Origin: Marinovum algicola
GTDB taxonomy: Bacteria > Pseudomonadota > Alphaproteobacteria > Rhodobacterales > Rhodobacteraceae
Length of the DNA: 64,000 nt
Assembly: GCF_900109145.1 (NCBI RefSeq)
Contig: NZ_FNYY01000018.1
Location: 33,579 to 97,578, forward strand
Reading direction: 5' to 3'
The notes beneath the pieces are model-generated. The model searched no databases. It worked only from the letters and a program-made list of their open reading frames with translations, and had not been told where the DNA came from. Below are positions 33,157 through 41,817 of this stretch, piece by piece (position 1 is the first letter of the stretch; every line of letters starts with the position of its first letter). The position numbers and the translations under genes are program-made.

Positions 33157-34023
33157 TCACGACCATGAGGTCGAAATGGCGTGGCTGATTTCGAGGTCCT
33201 GCTCGGTCAACAAGTCAAGTCGCACCGCTTTGGCCATGACCGCCATTTTGGACGTCACCCCGAACCTGTCGCACAGTTCGCGGCGGACACGGGTGACATA
33301 TTGCACCGAGACCCCCCAGTTGAACGCGATTTCCTTGACCTCATACCCATTGGCCGAGAGTTTGAGAAACTCGAGCTGCCGCTGCGTCAGGTCAAAGCGC
33401 TCCGCCTCTTCGCGCTGGAGCATTCCGAGGTAAATGTTATGGGTTTGCACTGCTGCCATGGAAATCGTCCAGCCGTGCTCATCCAGGAACCTGCGAAATT
33501 CGGGCTCTGCCATCTCGCCGCCGATGGTAAAGCCGCCGCGCTCATCGCGCCGCGACGACCGCAGCGGTATGAACAGGCCCGAATGCAAGCCGATCTCGCT
33601 CGCCTTGAGGATGATCTCTTCGTATTCGGGGGTGAGCAAACCGTCGCGCCGATACAGCTCGATGAACTCGGCGCCGATGGCAAAGGCAGTCAGTTTTTCC
33701 AGTGAATGATGCCGCCCATAGTCGATTTCGGCGAGGTTTGGCCGGCTGCCGACCCACTCCTTCCAACCCTTTGGAAGGTTGGACTGGCTGTGATAGGCTG
33801 CCCGCTGTTGGCCGTGCATGTAGGCAAACCCATAAAGGATGTAACTCTGTCCCACATCAGCGCATAATTGCTCCAGCAAGCCCCAGACAGTAGCCCGATC
33901 CTCCGCGTGATTGAGGTCGCGAAGGAATTCCTGAAGCAATTGCGGCGCATAGGTTTCAATCGGCGAGAGCGATTCGTGCCGGATTTCATATCGTCTGGAC
34001 AGCGCCGTTTGGTCGCGTTTCAT
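33157..34023 (-). CDS. LuxR-type regulator with autoinducer-binding-like domain
   Basis: 288 residues. The N-terminal domain (about 30-200) resembles the acyl-homoserine-lactone-binding fold: ILYGFAYMHG, then LPKGWKEWVGSRPNLAEIDY and SGLFIPLRSS. The C-terminal LuxR helix-turn-helix is at about 213-275 (DLTQRQLEFLKLSANGYEVKEIA, then VSVQYVTRVRRELCDRFGV). No luxI gene is nearby, so it would be an orphan regulator. It is divergent from the second polysaccharide block across 600 bp and is a good candidate to control it. Some invariant autoinducer-pocket residues could not be confirmed by eye. Confidence 0.82.
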   Translation of the reverse strand: MKRDQTALSRRYEIRHESLSPIETYAPQLLQEFLRDLNHAEDRATVWGLLEQLCADVGQSYILYGFAYMHGQQRAAYHSQSNLPKGWKEWVGSRPNLAEIDYGRHHSLEKLTAFAIGAEFIELYRRDGLLTPEYEEIILKASEIGLHSGLFIPLRSSRRDERGGFTIGGEMAEPEFRRFLDEHGWTISMAAVQTHNIYLGMLQREEAERFDLTQRQLEFLKLSANGYEVKEIAFNWGVSVQYVTRVRRELCDRFGVTSKMAVMAKAVRLDLLTEQDLEISHAISTSWS

Positions 34024-34213
34024 AAATGGATCCGATGGTCAATTGGCAGGCCAAAGCGATAAACTAGCGCGAATACGCCGGGTTTCAATAATCGATCCGA
34101 TCCGAATATGCGGGTTTTCGCTGAACTGGCAGAAAACACGGTTGCCGCCGCGCGGCCGATGGCCGGCCCGCGCGCTTGCGGTGACGTAGTATCCACGTGG
34201 TACGACAAAATTC

Positions 34214-34229
34214 TGTGATCTGGATCACT
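34214..34229. promoter_or_regulatory. CRP/FNR-family-like binding site
   Basis: TGTGATCTGGATCACT matches TGTGA-N6-TCACA except for the last base and contains the perfect palindrome GTGATC-TG-GATCAC. It lies 191 bp upstream of the luxR-type gene and about 395 bp before the sugar-transferase gene. Confidence 0.5.
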
Positions 34230-34391
34230 TGGCGTGTGCGAACTCGCGTAGCTCCGTATAAGTGACTGGCAAAAAACTGAAAAGAGATTTTGGGTGCAGT
34301 CATGGCCGACAAATCGCCGCCTGGGTCCGGGCGGGTGCCGCCACCTGACACAGCCCACGATTTCCCTTGATGCTAAATTTTTGGCCCTTCA

Positions 34392-34408
34392 TGCACGCCA
34401 AGCGTGCA
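34392..34408. promoter_or_regulatory. Perfect dyad TGCACGC-N3-GCGTGCA
   Basis: A 7-bp perfect inverted repeat with 3-nt centre. It could be an operator or, in RNA, a small hairpin in the leader of the polysaccharide operon. No matching known consensus was recognised. Confidence 0.4.
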
Positions 34409-34578
34409 CCAGCGTTATTTTTGGAATGGGCTTTCGGCTTTCTGCGAGTGCATTGATGTATGTAAAAATCATTAATTATCAAGTTGTTAATCGGAGTGCG
34501 TCACGTGAAATGCACCGCAAAGTTTCAAAAATAACCACTGCCTGGGTCTAGGCACGTCCAAATGGTACTGATAGATCG

Positions 34579-34593
34579 TTAATCGTATATTAA
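34579..34593. promoter_or_regulatory. CtrA-like box before the second priming transferase
   Basis: TTAATCGTATATTAA is TTAA-N7-TTAA, lacking only the final C of the CtrA consensus. It ends 29 bp before the GTG start of the sugar-transferase gene. Confidence 0.45.
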
Positions 34594-34622
34594 GGGAATC
34601 ATTTTACAAAACGGGGGTTTCA

Positions 34623-35288
34623 GTGCTCGATTTTGAAGCGACATCCACCGCCTTTGCGCGGCAGGAAGCCACTGATGCGGCCTTTTCTCAACCTGATGTC
34701 CGTATCATATTTCAGACTTTCAAACGCAGTTTCGACATTGCTTTCAGCATTCTTCTTCTACCGATGCTTTGCCTTACAGCGCTCTGTCTGGTTGTCCTGA
34801 ATCCGTTCTTCAATCGTGGTCCGCTACTATATATTCAGCCGCGCATGGGCCGTGACTGCCGTGCATTTCCGGCGATGAAATTCCGTTCGATGCTGCCGGC
34901 GGCCAACATCGCCCGGGGCGCGAACGATCCGCTCGAGACTCACCGGATCACCACGCTGGGCCAGTTCCTGCGCAAGTCGCGGCTTGACGAGCTGCCGCAG
35001 GTTCTCAACGTCCTACGCGGGGACATGAGCCTGATTGGCCCGCGCCCCGATTATTTTCATCACGCCCGCTACTACCTGCGGGTGATTCCCGGATACCGTG
35101 CCCGTCACCGCGTGCGCCCGGGCATCAGCGGCCTGGCACAGACCCAGCTGGGCTATGCCGCCGGTCTCGACGCGACCGCGGCCAAGGTCCGCGCCGACCT
35201 CTATTATATCGAAAACGCCGGTTTCCGGCTCGAAACCTGGATCTTCTGGCGTACCGTGCTGACGGTTCTCGGTCGCCATGGTGCGTGA
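34623..35288 (+). CDS. Second priming sugar transferase (ExoY-type)
   Basis: 221 residues. After a soluble N-terminus, one membrane helix (SFDIAFSILLLPMLCLTALCLVVL) leads into the sugar-transferase domain with MKFRSMLPAAN, KSRLDELPQVLNVLRGDMSLIGPRPDY and RPGISGLAQTQLG. It primes lipid-linked repeat units. Start is GTG; no ATG fits before the domain. The Asp-Glu and Arg-Pro motifs are intact, so it should be active. It is directly followed by the Wzc-like gene. Confidence 0.92.
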   Translation: MLDFEATSTAFARQEATDAAFSQPDVRIIFQTFKRSFDIAFSILLLPMLCLTALCLVVLNPFFNRGPLLYIQPRMGRDCRAFPAMKFRSMLPAANIARGANDPLETHRITTLGQFLRKSRLDELPQVLNVLRGDMSLIGPRPDYFHHARYYLRVIPGYRARHRVRPGISGLAQTQLGYAAGLDATAAKVRADLYYIENAGFRLETWIFWRTVLTVLGRHGA

Positions 35289-35361
35289 CCCCTTAGGCGT
35301 TGCCGCCGTCCTGCGAATGTGAGAAGACCAGAATAACAATCAATCGGACAGCGGCGTGCGT

Positions 35362-37545
35362 ATGTTAGAGAAGTCCCAAAGCGGCCTCCGGCCGGGAAAC
35401 CGGTTTACGCCGATGCAGCCGCGGCCTGCCGCGCAGGACAGTGACGACGAAATCGATCTGATGGCCGTAATCGGTACGCTCTGGCGCGGCAAATGGGTTA
35501 TTGCCGGATGCGCAGCGCTGCTGATGCTGATCGGCGGATATTATGTTTTCCGGGTCGCAATTCCGAAATACCAGGCTTCGACAACGCTCGCGCTTGAATT
35601 GCGCAGCGAAAACGTCGTCGATCTTGAAAGCGTCGTTTCGGGGGTTTCAACGGAAACCAGTGCGATCAACACCGAACTGGAGGTTATCCGGTCAAGCGGT
35701 CTGCTCGAGAAGCTGGTGACGGAGCTCAATCTGACGGCGGATCCCGAATTCAACGGGGCCTTGCGTCCTGAGCCAGAGTTTTCGATCGGCAAGTTGAAGG
35801 CAATTATCCGCACGGCAGTTACGCCGGCAGCCGAGGAAGAAGAGGCGGGCGTCGGCCTGTCGCCGGAAGAAAAAGAGATGAATCGCACGGTGGCAACGGT
35901 GCGTGACGCGATCTCGGCCTCAAACCAGCGGAACACCTACATCTTCCAGATCGGCGCCAAGACAACGGACGCGATGAAGTCGGCACTTATCGCCAACACC
36001 TTGGCCCGGCTCTACATCCAGGATCAGATCGACATCAAGTTCCAGGCGACCGAAAACGCTGTCACCTGGCTGTCAGAACGGGTGATCGAACTCGAGGCCG
36101 AGCTGAAAGAGCGTGAAAACGCGATCAAGGAACTTCGGGCGGAAACCGATCTCGTGAATGCCGAGGCGCTTCTGGCGCTCAATCAGCAGGCCAAGGACGT
36201 GCGCGACAGGCTGGCGGATTCGCGCACGACTCTGGCCCTGGTCGGCGCCCGGGTCGAAAACCTGCGGTCCTTGCAGCAGGAGGGCGATCCCGCGACCATG
36301 GCGGCGGCCGTCAATGACCCGACCCTCGACCGCCTGGTGGTCCGCGCCGGCAACGACAGCGCGACGCGTGAGCTGTTCGACGAACGTTTTGCCCTGCTGA
36401 TCACCCGCGAGGAAAACGCGCTGGAACGGGCAGAGCAGCAGGTCGCCGCGCTGGAGGCCTCATATGCCCGGCTTCAGGAGCAGATCGAACAGCAATCCGC
36501 CGACCTGGTAAAGCTGCAACAGCTCGAGCGTGAGACGGAAGCCACCCGCACGCTGTATGAGACCTTCCTCACCCGGCTCAAGGAAACCACCGTCCAGCGT
36601 GGGCTCCAGCAGGCCGACAGTCGTGTCCTGTCCAAGGCCACCCCTGGCGTATATGTCGAGCCCCGCAAAACCCGCATTCTCGCGCTGTGTCTGATCCTGG
36701 GGGCGATGCTCGGCGCCGGCCTGGTTCTGGCCCGGCAGATGATGCACAGCGGCTTCCGCACGCCCGAGGATCTCGAAGCCGCCACGGGCCATGCGGTCTT
36801 TGGCCAGATTCCCAAAATGCCGCTGCGCCGGCGCGGCAATTTGGTCACCTATCTCAATGACAAGCCGACCTCTGCCGCCGCCGAGGCGATCCGCAATCTG
36901 CGAACCTCGGTCCTGTTGTCCGACATCGATCAAGCGCCACAGATCATCATGTCGACCTCGGCCATCCCCGGCGAAGGCAAGACGACCCAGTCGATCTCGC
37001 TGTCCCACAACCTCGCGGGCCTTGGCAAGAAAGTGCTGCTTATCGAAGGCGACATCCGCCGGCGGACCTTCGCGGAATACTTCGATTTCGGCGACAGCCC
37101 CGGCGGGCTGGTGACCGCTCTGACCGGCAAGCGGCCGGTTTCGGAACTGGTGGTGCGCGCGCCGGGAATGGATGTCGACGTGCTGCGCGGGGAAAAGGCG
37201 AGCGTGAACGCGGCGGATCTGTTCTCGTCCGATCGGTTTCAGGAATTCCTTCAGGAACTGCGGCGCAGCTACGACTACATCGTCATCGACACCCCGCCCG
37301 TGCTTGTGGTGCCGGATGCGCGGGTGATCGGCCAGTTTGTGGATGCGATCATCTTCTCCGTGGCCTGGGACCGCACGAGTAAGACCCAGGTCACCGAAGC
37401 CCTGCGCCAATTCGAATCCGTCGGCATTCGGGTCCATGGCCTGGTGATGGCGCAGATCGATCCCAGAGGGATGAAGCGCTACGGCTATGGCGGAAAATAC
37501 GGCGCCTATTCGTCGTATGGCAAAGGCTACTACGACGCCAGCTGA
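35362..37545 (+). CDS. Wzc-like polysaccharide co-polymerase with BY-kinase domain
   Basis: 727 residues. N-terminal Wzz domain with first membrane helix (about 38-58), a long coiled-coil region (about 220-420), and a second helix (about 430-452) near RILALCLILGAMLGAGLVLA. The cytoplasmic kinase has Walker A IPGEGKTTQS, Walker A' VLLIEGDIRRR and Walker B YIVIDTPPVLVVPDA. The C-terminus is a tyrosine cluster (YGYGGKYGAYSSYGKGYY), the autophosphorylation site that controls chain length. It may be switched by the phosphatase at 14529-15263. A GTG two codons upstream is an equal start. Confidence 0.95.
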   Translation: MLEKSQSGLRPGNRFTPMQPRPAAQDSDDEIDLMAVIGTLWRGKWVIAGCAALLMLIGGYYVFRVAIPKYQASTTLALELRSENVVDLESVVSGVSTETSAINTELEVIRSSGLLEKLVTELNLTADPEFNGALRPEPEFSIGKLKAIIRTAVTPAAEEEEAGVGLSPEEKEMNRTVATVRDAISASNQRNTYIFQIGAKTTDAMKSALIANTLARLYIQDQIDIKFQATENAVTWLSERVIELEAELKERENAIKELRAETDLVNAEALLALNQQAKDVRDRLADSRTTLALVGARVENLRSLQQEGDPATMAAAVNDPTLDRLVVRAGNDSATRELFDERFALLITREENALERAEQQVAALEASYARLQEQIEQQSADLVKLQQLERETEATRTLYETFLTRLKETTVQRGLQQADSRVLSKATPGVYVEPRKTRILALCLILGAMLGAGLVLARQMMHSGFRTPEDLEAATGHAVFGQIPKMPLRRRGNLVTYLNDKPTSAAAEAIRNLRTSVLLSDIDQAPQIIMSTSAIPGEGKTTQSISLSHNLAGLGKKVLLIEGDIRRRTFAEYFDFGDSPGGLVTALTGKRPVSELVVRAPGMDVDVLRGEKASVNAADLFSSDRFQEFLQELRRSYDYIVIDTPPVLVVPDARVIGQFVDAIIFSVAWDRTSKTQVTEALRQFESVGIRVHGLVMAQIDPRGMKRYGYGGKYGAYSSYGKGYYDAS

Positions 37546-37565
37546 CGCGGGTGCGGGTATCCGGT

Positions 37566-37585
37566 CGCGCCCCGAAGGGAGCGCG
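37566..37585. terminator. Hairpin between convergent wzc-like and SDR genes
   Basis: CGCGCCCC-GAA-GGG-A-GCGCG forms an 8-bp stem with a 3-nt loop and one bulge, 21 bp past the wzc-like stop. No T-tract. Likely bidirectional terminator. Confidence 0.45.
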
Positions 37586-37611
37586 CCGGCACATGGTTCA
37601 GGCCCCGCCGG

Positions 37612-38466
37612 TTACATCATCGCCTGACCGCCGACCACGGCAACTGTGGCGCCGGCCGTGTAGCTCGACAGCGGATCGGCCAGCATCACAAAGGCGGTGG
37701 CCAGCTCGGCCGGCTGCGCCGGGCGGCCGATCGGATAATTCTCGCCAAAATGCTGCACCGATTCCTCCGGCAAGGTGGCCGGGATCAGTGGCGTCCAGAC
37801 CGGGCCCGGCGCGACACAGTTCACCCGGATTCCGCGCGGCGCGAGCATTTGCGCCAGACCGACGGTGAAATTCTGGATCGCCCCCTTGGTCGTGGCGTAG
37901 GCCAGCAACCCCGGATTGGGCTTGTCGGAATTGATCGAGGCAGTGTTGATGATCGCTCCACCGTCTTTCATCAGCGGCGCAGCGGCTTTGGAGAGATAGA
38001 ACATCGCATGGATATTGGTGCGGAAGGTCCGCTCCCATTCCGTGTCGGGAATATCCTCGAACGTGTCGAAATGCATCTGGTGGGCGGCGTTGTTGACAAG
38101 GATGTCCAGTCGGCCAAAGGCTTCATGTGCCGCCTGCACCAAGCTGCGGCAATGGTCGGCTTCCTGAAGATCACCGGGTTTCAGCACGGCACGTTTCCCC
38201 GCCTCCTCCACCAGCCGCTGGGTTTCCTGCGCCTCGTCATGTTCGTCGAGGTAAGAGATCAACAGATCCGCCCCTTCGCGGGCGTAGGCCAGCGCCACGG
38301 CGCGGCCGATACCGCTGTCGCCGCCGGTCACCAATGCGGCCATGCCGTCGAGCTTGCCGGAGCCGCGATAACTTTCTTCGCCATGGTCGGGGCGAGGCTG
38401 CATCTGGTCGGTGCGGCCCGGAATTGGCTGGCTCTGTTGCGGGAAGGGGGGATTGGGATGGGTCAT
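37612..38466 (-). CDS. Short-chain dehydrogenase (YhdF/YghA-like)
   Basis: 284 residues. The N-terminal extension MTHPNPPFPQQSQPIPGRT is typical of the stress-type SDR subgroup. NAD(P) motif TGGDSGIGRA (about 47-56), NNAA (about 126), catalytic serine in NTASINS and Y-x3-K in YATTKGA are all present. Substrate unknown; family members are often labelled glucose 1-dehydrogenase or general stress oxidoreductase. GGAGCC precedes the ATG at 38466. It sits alone between the two polysaccharide transcription units. Confidence 0.88.
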   Translation of the reverse strand: MTHPNPPFPQQSQPIPGRTDQMQPRPDHGEESYRGSGKLDGMAALVTGGDSGIGRAVALAYAREGADLLISYLDEHDEAQETQRLVEEAGKRAVLKPGDLQEADHCRSLVQAAHEAFGRLDILVNNAAHQMHFDTFEDIPDTEWERTFRTNIHAMFYLSKAAAPLMKDGGAIINTASINSDKPNPGLLAYATTKGAIQNFTVGLAQMLAPRGIRVNCVAPGPVWTPLIPATLPEESVQHFGENYPIGRPAQPAELATAFVMLADPLSSYTAGATVAVVGGQAMM

Positions 38467-38656
38467 CGCAAAGGCTCCTTTTGCCGGTTTGCGGGGTAAC
38501 ACAGGGCCGTGGCCGGATGTTCCCGAGCGCCCTTGCGGGCCGCAACCGGAGGTTGGGAACCTTTTGCAGGCGCTGCTGTTTAGGGGCAGCGCATCCGGGA
38601 GACGAGATCCGGTGCGGACTTCCGCAGGTCATCAACGGTCACCGAGGTCGCCCTAC

Positions 38657-39652
38657 ATGCCGCCAGTCCCCCGAAACATAGCCGTCGAACCGGCTATCAG
38701 GCGCCGGCCCCGCACCGAAGTTGCGCAGCACTCAAAGCGCACCGATGGGCCAGGCAAATTGGCCACGGTTTCCATCGTCATTCCGACCTTCAATCGCGCC
38801 GCCCCGGCCGTGGCCGCCGTTACCGCCGCCCTCGCGCAAAGCCATCCGCGGACCGTCGTCATCGTGATCGACGACGGGTCGACCGATGGCACCCGCAAGG
38901 CGATGTCGCGGTTTTTCGACAAAGACCGTCTGGTCTATGTCCGCCTGGCGCGCAACATGGGCGCCGCGGCGGCCAGGAATGTCGGCATTCTGATGTCTGC
39001 CACCGATGCGGTCACCTTTCACGACAGCGACGACATCCCGCACCGCGAAAAGGTCTTGCGGCAGGCGCGGTTGCTCGGCGATCCGCTGGACACCGTGCAA
39101 CCGATCCGCAAGTGGACGCGCAAGAACCGGGTCGGCGCCGTGCTGACCCATCACGAGCTGCTCCTGGCGGATGGCTGCCGGGTGGCTATCCGGCGGGCGC
39201 TGCCGCTGACGGAGGATTTTGGCCCCGACCTGCAACAGGTCTCCGGCGTGCCGGGCGATTGGACGCATGTGAATGCCGGCCTGTTTCATCGCGGCGTTTT
39301 CGAACGGCTGGGCGGCTTTTCCGACGGCATCGACGGCGCGCGCGCTTTCTGCAACCGGTTGATCCGGGCCGGCGAGGAGCTCCGGGTGATCCCCGAAATT
39401 CTGCTGACCAAGATCGAAAGCCCGGAAACCCTGACAAAACCGGCCGTCCCCGGTCACGTCGATGCTGGCCACGCGCAGGCCGCCCAACGCCGGACAGGAC
39501 AGCCCGAACGGGTGCCCATCGATCTGCCCGACCTCGAGATCGCGGAAATCGTCAACCCCGGCCGCTGCGGGGTCTCGCGCGCCCTGTCCACTCCGGCGAC
39601 CCGGGGCCGGCTGATGACGGCGCTTTCGCGCGGGGCCGTGCGGGTCGCGTGA
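38657..39652 (+). CDS. Glycosyltransferase family 2
   Basis: 331 residues. The GT-A fold begins at VSIVIPTFNRAAPAVAAVTAAL (about 38-59), with the nucleotide site VIDDGSTDGT and the metal site FHDSDDIPHREK. The acceptor part follows (GDWTHVNAGLFHRGVFERLGGFSD). It probably transfers a sugar in exopolysaccharide synthesis. The start is uncertain: the ATG at 38657 leaves a 37-residue basic tail before the domain, and no strong ribosome site precedes it. A C-terminal region of about 80 residues has no clear fold. Confidence 0.82.
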   Translation: MPPVPRNIAVEPAIRRRPRTEVAQHSKRTDGPGKLATVSIVIPTFNRAAPAVAAVTAALAQSHPRTVVIVIDDGSTDGTRKAMSRFFDKDRLVYVRLARNMGAAAARNVGILMSATDAVTFHDSDDIPHREKVLRQARLLGDPLDTVQPIRKWTRKNRVGAVLTHHELLLADGCRVAIRRALPLTEDFGPDLQQVSGVPGDWTHVNAGLFHRGVFERLGGFSDGIDGARAFCNRLIRAGEELRVIPEILLTKIESPETLTKPAVPGHVDAGHAQAAQRRTGQPERVPIDLPDLEIAEIVNPGRCGVSRALSTPATRGRLMTALSRGAVRVA

Positions 39653-39714
39653 TCCGGGGCGCGCCGCGCCGGACATGCGCGGGCTTTTGCTGGCCGGGCC
39701 GGGACGCATGGGCC

Positions 39715-39735
39715 GGCGGCGGCAATCCGCCCCCC
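39715..39735 (+). terminator. Hairpin after the GT2 gene
   Basis: Imperfect GC stem around loop CAAT (GGCGGCGG / CCGCCCCC), about 60 bp past the GT2 stop. Its loop and right arm followed by CCGGTTCT resemble the smoE-smoF hairpin at 4836-4859, so this looks like a shared terminator style. Confidence 0.45.
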
Positions 39736-39811
39736 GGTTCTGGAACATCAGGGGTGATCCGTTGTTCTGAACGGAACATTGCGACGACTGGATATGAGAG
39801 AGACGCTTCAG

Positions 39812-40609
39812 ATGACACGACTGGACACAGTGGTTCTTCCGGTAGCCGGCAACGGCTCGCGGATGCGCCCTGCAACGGATGCGATTGCCAAGGAATTGCT
39901 GCCGATCTACGACACGCCGCTGCTGCAATTCGCCCTGTCCGAGGCCGCCGCTGCCGGGGCGCAACGGATCGTGCTGGTGACCCGCGCCTCAAAGCCCGGG
40001 TTCGGCTCATACATTGAAAAACTCTCGACCCGGCCGAATTCCTTCCTGGCCGGTATCGATGTCGAATTCGTCGACCAGAAGGAGCCTCTGGGCCTGGGTC
40101 ATGCGGTGCTTTGCGCCCGCGCGCGGGCCTTGCCCGGCCCGTTTGGCGTGATCCTGCCCGATGACCTGATCCTCGGCGATCCGACGTTGGCCGAAATGGG
40201 TCGCGCCTTCGACCCGGAGCGGATGAAATCCCTGGTCGCGGCGCAAAAGGTTGATCGTGACAAGGTGGGCAACTACGGCATTTTCGACGTCGGCAAGGAC
40301 GCTGCCGTCTCGCAAGTAATTCCGGCCCGCGATCTGGTGGAAAAACCCGATCCGGCGGAGGCGCCTTCGCAGTTTGCCGCCGTCGGCCGCTATGTGCTGG
40401 CCGAAGCCATCTGGGACGAGCTCGAGCGCACCGGGCCCGGGGCCGGCGACGAGATCCAGCTCACCGATGCGATCACCGCGCTCGGGGCTCTGCACGGCTT
40501 CCGCTTTTCCGGTGCGCGCTACGATTGCGGCAGCAAGGAAGGCTGGTTCGCGGCCACCGAAGCCTATCGCCGCACGCGCCTCAGAGCCGAACTGACAGCC
40601 GCCGAATGA
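39812..40609 (+). CDS. galU: UTP-glucose-1-phosphate uridylyltransferase
   Basis: 265 residues. The nucleotidyltransferase signature VLPVAGNGSRMRPATDAIAKE (8-28, cut to its core), then LLPIYDTPLLQFAL, LGLGHAVLCA, VILPDDLI and VEKP match GalU. It makes UDP-glucose from UTP and glucose 1-phosphate, the donor for the glycosyltransferases around it. It is about 30 residues shorter than most GalU proteins. Two in-frame ATGs (39794, 39812) are possible; the second gives the usual MTR opening and has GAGAGAGA upstream. Confidence 0.92.
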   Translation: MTRLDTVVLPVAGNGSRMRPATDAIAKELLPIYDTPLLQFALSEAAAAGAQRIVLVTRASKPGFGSYIEKLSTRPNSFLAGIDVEFVDQKEPLGLGHAVLCARARALPGPFGVILPDDLILGDPTLAEMGRAFDPERMKSLVAAQKVDRDKVGNYGIFDVGKDAAVSQVIPARDLVEKPDPAEAPSQFAAVGRYVLAEAIWDELERTGPGAGDEIQLTDAITALGALHGFRFSGARYDCGSKEGWFAATEAYRRTRLRAELTAAE

Positions 40610-40662
40610 GCCGCACGGCGGGTCGCTCCGGCCCGCGCCGCAAGCCAGAAAGGGAGCAGAGG

Positions 40663-41817
40663 ATGAAGATTGCACATGTTGCCCCGCTTTATGAAAGCGT
40701 GCCCCCGCGCCAGTATGGCGGCACCGAGCGGGTGATTTCGACGCTTACGGAGGAATTGAGTTTCATGGGGCTTGAGGTCACCGTCTTCGCCACTGCCGAT
40801 AGCGTGGTGCATGGCGAGTTGGTGCCCTGTCGCGAAATGCCGCTGACCGCCGGTTCCGGCGATCAGATCGAAGCCGCCGAACATCTGCTGGAACTCGACC
40901 GGGTGGTGCGGCAGTTCGACGATTTCGACATCGTGCATTTCCACACCCGGTTCCTGCATTTCCCGCTGTTCGAGGATGTCGCCCGGCGCACGGTCACCAC
41001 CTGTCACATGCGCGTCGATACGCCCGAGCTGTCACGGTTCTATGCGCGGTATCGCGCGTTCCCGCTGATTGCCCTCTCCGAAGCGCAAAGGCGGACCCGC
41101 CCGGGCGCCAACTGGGCCGATGTCATTCCGCACGGCTATCCGCGCGATCACCTGCCGGCCTACAACCGGCCCGAGGCCAAGGACGGCTATCTGGCGTTCC
41201 TCGGCCGGATCAGCCCCGAAAAGGGCGTGCTCGATGCAATCCGCATTGCGCGCGCCGCAGGCCGCCAGCTCAGGATCGCCGCGCGCATCAACAAGGTGGA
41301 TCAGGAGTTCTGGGAAGCCCGCGTCGCGCCCGAGATCGACGGAGAGCAAATCCAGTTCCTGGGCGAGATCGGCGATCCGCAGAAGCCCGAATTCCTCAAC
41401 GGCGCCGCCGGGTTGATCTTTCCGATCCAATGGCCCGAACCCTTCGGACTGGTGATGATCGAGGCGATGGCCTGTGGCACGCCGGTGATCGGCTACAACT
41501 GCGGCTCGGTGCCCGAGGTGATCGACGACTTCCGCAGCGGCTTCGTGGTCAAGGACGTGGATAGCGCCGCCGCCGCCGTGGGCCGCCTAGCCAGCCTCGA
41601 CCGGGCCGAGGTGCGGAGATGCTTCGAAGAGCGCTTTTCCTCGCGAGTGATGGCCGAGCGTCACGTCAAACTCTATTCCGAGATCATCGAAGGCAGGCTG
41701 CACCGCAGGTCTGGCCCCCGGATACGCCGGCGCGGCCGGTCGCATCCCGGCCCCGCGCGGAGCCTGTCGGACCGCAGAACGCCCAATCCGCGCGGCGCCA
41801 TGGCAAAGCCGGTCTGA
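40663..41817 (+). CDS. Glycosyltransferase family 4
   Basis: 384 residues. Opening MKIAHVAPLYESVPPRQYGGTERV carries the GT4 glycine loop; the donor domain has FLGRISPEKGVLDAIRIAR and FPIQWPEPFGLVMIEAMACGTPVI (EX7E), then GSVPEVI. It is close to the glycosyltransferases that travel with amylo-alpha-1,6-glucosidase genes. The C-terminal 40 residues are very basic. AGGGAGCAGAGG precedes the ATG. The stop overlaps the start of the glucosidase gene by one base, so the two are a functional pair. Confidence 0.9.
   Translation: MKIAHVAPLYESVPPRQYGGTERVISTLTEELSFMGLEVTVFATADSVVHGELVPCREMPLTAGSGDQIEAAEHLLELDRVVRQFDDFDIVHFHTRFLHFPLFEDVARRTVTTCHMRVDTPELSRFYARYRAFPLIALSEAQRRTRPGANWADVIPHGYPRDHLPAYNRPEAKDGYLAFLGRISPEKGVLDAIRIARAAGRQLRIAARINKVDQEFWEARVAPEIDGEQIQFLGEIGDPQKPEFLNGAAGLIFPIQWPEPFGLVMIEAMACGTPVIGYNCGSVPEVIDDFRSGFVVKDVDSAAAAVGRLASLDRAEVRRCFEERFSSRVMAERHVKLYSEIIEGRLHRRSGPRIRRRGRSHPGPARSLSDRRTPNPRGAMAKPV

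Larger units (their letters stand above)
34024..34622. other. 600-bp regulatory region before the second polysaccharide block
   Basis: No convincing gene; short frames here lack ribosome sites. It holds an 8-bp palindrome CCACGTGG (34193-34200), a CRP/FNR-like site (34214-34229), a dyad TGCACGC-CAA-GCGTGCA (34392-34408) and a CtrA-like box (34579-34593). The downstream half is A/T-rich compared with the genes around it. The region separates the LuxR-type regulator from the sugar-transferase gene and probably carries both promoters and a long 5' leader. Confidence 0.6.

Noticed and set aside
34294..34551. 85-codon frame in the 600-bp gap
   Set aside because: No ribosome site, no recognisable composition, and it runs through the dyad; treated as non-coding.
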